From contig NZ_CP041617.1 in the NCBI RefSeq assembly GCF_014217995.1, positions 124,001 through 188,000 on the forward strand: a stretch of DNA of 64,000 nt, read 5' to 3'. Below the pieces are notes generated by a model. The model did no database searches, was not told the origin of the DNA, and worked only from the letters and a program-made list of their open reading frames with translations. This document shows, in pieces, positions 61,371 through 64,000 of this stretch. The DNA is from Campylobacter vulpis. Its GTDB lineage: Bacteria; Campylobacterota; Campylobacteria; Campylobacterales; Campylobacteraceae. The position numbers were made by a program, and so were the translations under genes. The stretch's first letter is position 1. Each line of letters begins with the position of its first letter.

Positions 61371-62115
61371 GGTCATTTTCATAGCTGGAGCTTGTGGGCG
61401 TATAGGCTCTGCATTAAGTAAGGAGCTTTTAGAGCAAAATGCTAAGCTTGTTTTAGCAGACATCAATGAAGCGAATTTAAGCAAACTTACGCAAGGATTA
61501 AGGGGCGAATTTTTAAGCGTGAGGCTTGACATTACAAGTAAGGAAAGCTTAGAAAGTGCTATTAGTCAGGCTGTGCGGCATTTTGCTAAAATTGATGGCT
61601 TTGTAAATGCAAGTTATCCTTGCGGAAAGGACTGGGGGAAAGTGGGTTATTATGAGGCTAGTTTTGAGCAAATTTGTGAGAGTTTAAATTTACATCTTGG
61701 TGGCTTTATCTTAGCGGCAAATGCTTTTGTGAAGTTTTTTAAAAAGCAAGGCTATGGAAATATCATCAATCTTAGCTCCATTATGGGCGTTTATGCGCCT
61801 AAATTTGAAAATTATGCGGGAACTTCTATGCAAAGTTCTTTAGAATATAGCGTGATAAAAGCGGGGATTAATCATCTTGGCGTGTGGATGGCTAAAGAGC
61901 TTTTTAATACAAATATCAGGGTTAATACCCTAGCAAGTGGGGGAATTTTGGATAATCAAGTTGATAGCTTTTTAAAAGCTTACCGAAAATGTTGTGCGAG
62001 TAAGGGAATGCTAGAAGCTGGTGATGTATGCGGAATGATAGCATTTTTACTGAGCGATAAGGCCAAATTTATCACAGGGCAAACCTTAGTCGTAGCAGAT
62101 GGCTGGGGGCTTTGA
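61357..62115 (+). CDS. ptmA: Short-chain dehydrogenase/reductase (PtmA-like)
   Basis: This SDR of 252 residues has GACGRIG (11-17) and the N/S-Y-K catalytic set: INLSSIMG near 129 and YSVIK at 165-169. A terminal TGQTLVVADGWGL segment matches SDR C-termini. In Campylobacter it acts early in the GDP-glucosamine branch for flagellar modification, by my recollection of PtmA. It overlaps ptmB by 14 bases and the maf gene by one. Confidence 0.9.
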   Translation: MLKDKVIFIAGACGRIGSALSKELLEQNAKLVLADINEANLSKLTQGLRGEFLSVRLDITSKESLESAISQAVRHFAKIDGFVNASYPCGKDWGKVGYYEASFEQICESLNLHLGGFILAANAFVKFFKKQGYGNIINLSSIMGVYAPKFENYAGTSMQSSLEYSVIKAGINHLGVWMAKELFNTNIRVNTLASGGILDNQVDSFLKAYRKCCASKGMLEAGDVCGMIAFLLSDKAKFITGQTLVVADGWGL

Positions 62116-64000
62116 TGTCTGGTATTTTTGAAAGAAATTTAGCCCATCTTAGTCCCTCTTTACAAAACGCACTTTTAAGCCTTGATGAGAAAAACAAAAA
62201 TGCCTTTAAAATTACGGAGGAATATGCAAAAAACGAAAGAGTGTTTTATAAAAATTTCATTGCAGAAAATGGGAGTTTGGTGTTTGATTATGAGGAATTT
62301 GAAGAGAGGCTAAAGGAATTTAAAGAAAAGTATCTGCTTTATCCTGTGCTTTATTTTTATGGTATTTCTAATGCTTTTATGATAGAGAATTTGTTGCAAA
62401 ATCCTTATCATTGTCATTTAGTTATTTATGAGAAAGATTTAGCCTTGCTTTATGTTGTTTTGTCAAACATTGATTTAAGCACGGCTTTAGCACAAAAAAG
62501 GCTTTTGATTTTTAATGAAGTGAGCCAAATGGAGTATATTTTTGAGACCCAGCCTTTTTTAGCTTATTCTAGGACTTATTTTTTAGAGCTTATGAGTGAT
62601 TTTTATGCGACAGAGCAAAAGGAAATTTTAGCCCTAAATTCCTTTTTAATGGAGGGTTTTAAAAAGAGCATTTTAAAGCAGGGAAACGACCCAAAAGACG
62701 CCTTACAGGGCATTAGACAATATGTGTATAATTTAGCTTCTATGATTAAAAATCCTAGCTTAAAAGAATTATTGGCAAAAAGAAAGGCTAAATTTAAATC
62801 TTGCGTGATTGTTAGCACGGGACCAAGTCTTACTAAACAACTTCCGCTTTTAAAAGAGGTGCAAGAAAAAGTTATCATTTTTGCGGCTGATAGTGCTTAT
62901 CCTATCTTAATGCAAAATGACATCGTGCCTGATTATGTGTGTATGGTAGAACGCACGGACTTTACGGCGGAGTTTTTTAAGCACGATTTTGGGGATAAGG
63001 ATAAAAAAACAACTTTTTTACTCGCTTCTTTAGTGCATCCAAATGCCGTTGAGTATTTAGAAAAAAGAGGGAGAGATTATGTCCTAATCCCAAAACATTT
63101 AAATTTCGCACAATATGTTGATTTAAAGGCTTTTGCCCTGCTATCTTCTGCTGTGAGCGTGGCACATATGGCTTTAGCCATAGCTTTAGAGCTTGAGTTT
63201 AAGGAGCTTGTTTTCATTGGACAGGACTTAGCTTATAATGATGTGGGGTATTCGCATCCTAAGGATTATCAACATAGTGCAAATTTTGAAAGCGAGGCTT
63301 ATGAGAAAGTCAAGGTTGTAGCTTATGGTGGGGAGGGTTTTGTAAATAGCCACGAGATATGGATTTTCTTTAGGCAGATTTTGGAGGATTTAATTAAATA
63401 TGTCGTAAGTGCTAAGATTTATAACGCCACAGAGGGAGGTGCGAGGATAGAGGGTATGATAGAAAAGCCTTTTAGCGAGTGTTGCAAGGATTTTAGTGAA
63501 AATAAGCAAAACTTAGAGAAGCTCCAGTCTTTAAGCGAGGATAAGCAAAAAGAATACGCCCTTAAAGCCTATGCTAAAGTCAAAAAAGCTTTTAAAGAAT
63601 GTGTAGGGTTTCAAGCGATGTTAAGGGCTTATTATGAGGATATCGAGCCTGAGTTTTTAAGGCTTAATACGCTTGATTTAGAAGAGGGTGCGAGTGCGAG
63701 TTTTTCACTTGTGCTAAAGGTTGATAAATTTAGAGATGAATTTAGTGTGATTAGTAGTGTTTTTTATGAGCTTATCCACTCCTTTTTTGCACATTTTTGT
63801 ATGAATTTAAATAAAATTTTAGTGCTAAATCCTCTCACTAAAGAGGATTTTTTTAATAAAAATGTGCTTTATATTAAAGAACATCTTGATTTTATGCAAA
63901 GCATTTTTGGCTTTGTAAAAGCACAAGAAGAAACGCTAAAATTTGCTATCACTCCGCTTGAAAATGCTCTAAAAGCAAAGGATCTAAGCAAATATGTAGA
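62115..64000 (+). CDS. maf: Motility-associated factor (Maf) flagellin glycosyltransferase, 3' end outside the window
   Basis: Maf proteins transfer nonulosonic acids to flagellin. Of the gene, 628 codons are in the window and it is still open at the end. The central MAF_flag10/DUF115-like domain shows CVIVSTGPSLTKQLPLL near residue 236. FAADSAYPILMQNDIVPDYV follows, and GQDLAYNDVGYSHP appears near 371. The start codon overlaps the ptmA stop (TGATG). Many Campylobacter maf genes carry G tracts; none is seen in this visible part. Confidence 0.9.
   Translation, partial: MSGIFERNLAHLSPSLQNALLSLDEKNKNAFKITEEYAKNERVFYKNFIAENGSLVFDYEEFEERLKEFKEKYLLYPVLYFYGISNAFMIENLLQNPYHCHLVIYEKDLALLYVVLSNIDLSTALAQKRLLIFNEVSQMEYIFETQPFLAYSRTYFLELMSDFYATEQKEILALNSFLMEGFKKSILKQGNDPKDALQGIRQYVYNLASMIKNPSLKELLAKRKAKFKSCVIVSTGPSLTKQLPLLKEVQEKVIIFAADSAYPILMQNDIVPDYVCMVERTDFTAEFFKHDFGDKDKKTTFLLASLVHPNAVEYLEKRGRDYVLIPKHLNFAQYVDLKAFALLSSAVSVAHMALAIALELEFKELVFIGQDLAYNDVGYSHPKDYQHSANFESEAYEKVKVVAYGGEGFVNSHEIWIFFRQILEDLIKYVVSAKIYNATEGGARIEGMIEKPFSECCKDFSENKQNLEKLQSLSEDKQKEYALKAYAKVKKAFKECVGFQAMLRAYYEDIEPEFLRLNTLDLEEGASASFSLVLKVDKFRDEFSVISSVFYELIHSFFAHFCMNLNKILVLNPLTKEDFFNKNVLYIKEHLDFMQSIFGFVKAQEETLKFAITPLENALKAKDLSKYV

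Noticed and set aside
1..64000. CRISPR array, insertion sequence, prophage or rRNA operon
   Set aside because: No regularly spaced repeats, transposase or integrase-like protein, or rRNA sequence was found in any part of the window.

Overview
The window is chromosomal DNA of a thermotolerant Campylobacter. Support comes from the AT-rich coding style, the ccoNOQP and cydAB oxidases, a complete cytolethal distending toxin operon, the cts competence genes, and the legionaminic-acid (ptm/leg) flagellar glycosylation block. Very long G tracts (14 to 18 G) sit inside surface-related genes. From memory, long tracts, CDT and autotransporters together fit the C. upsaliensis / C. helveticus group better than C. 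jejuni. The species call is inference.

Layout: 1-8413 (minus strand) holds ccoNOQP, followed by a tightly overlapping tail of small membrane genes (DUF4006-like, a 33-residue peptide, a TPM-like protein, a FixH-like protein) and then addB-addA. 8649-10961 is an autotransporter and 11013-12092 a zinc alcohol dehydrogenase. 12093-12717 has no intact gene but carries decayed minus-strand coding fragments. 12718-14816 is cdtABC (minus). 14907-17898 is a DUF4492 gene, cydA, cydB and a hidden 33-residue CydX-like peptide. 18133-27327 is pyruvate:acceptor oxidoreductase followed by six cts transformation genes. 27354-29906 (minus) holds a flagellin with a sigma54-type promoter and a protein with a sigma28-type promoter. 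29961-31866 is truD-thiL (minus). 31945-35175 is a metal export cluster (CDF transporter, copper chaperone, copper ATPase). 35610-37674 is gpsA and a dihydroorotase homologue without metal ligands; 37671-39676 is ktrAB. tRNA-Phe lies at 39801-39876. 40023-42816 is a second autotransporter that is switched OFF by a G16 tract in this sequence. 42824-51188 (minus) is mostly housekeeping: msrPQ, pyrF-nusB-ribH-kdsA, flavodoxin, a DUF2325 gene with a Fur-like box, rsmD and gatB.

51287-64000 (plus) is the flagellar glycan locus. It begins with two methyltransferase genes sharing a perfect 318-bp repeat. Next comes a sugar N-formyltransferase / GNAT-type fusion carrying three G tracts (G14, G16, G18). 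These are followed by ptmG, another G-tract methyltransferase (G15, ON), legI, legG, ptmE, ptmF, ptmB, ptmA and the start of a Maf glycosyltransferase. The core genes supply CMP-legionaminic acid or a derivative. The methyltransferases, formyltransferase and GNAT module look like switchable decorators of that sugar, and Maf would transfer it to flagellin. No CRISPR array, rRNA, insertion sequence or prophage was seen.

The strongest candidates for something undescribed are the switchable formyl/acyl-transferase fusion, the methyltransferase pair with a codon-exact gene-conversion tract, and the OFF autotransporter with a possible back-up start just after its G tract.
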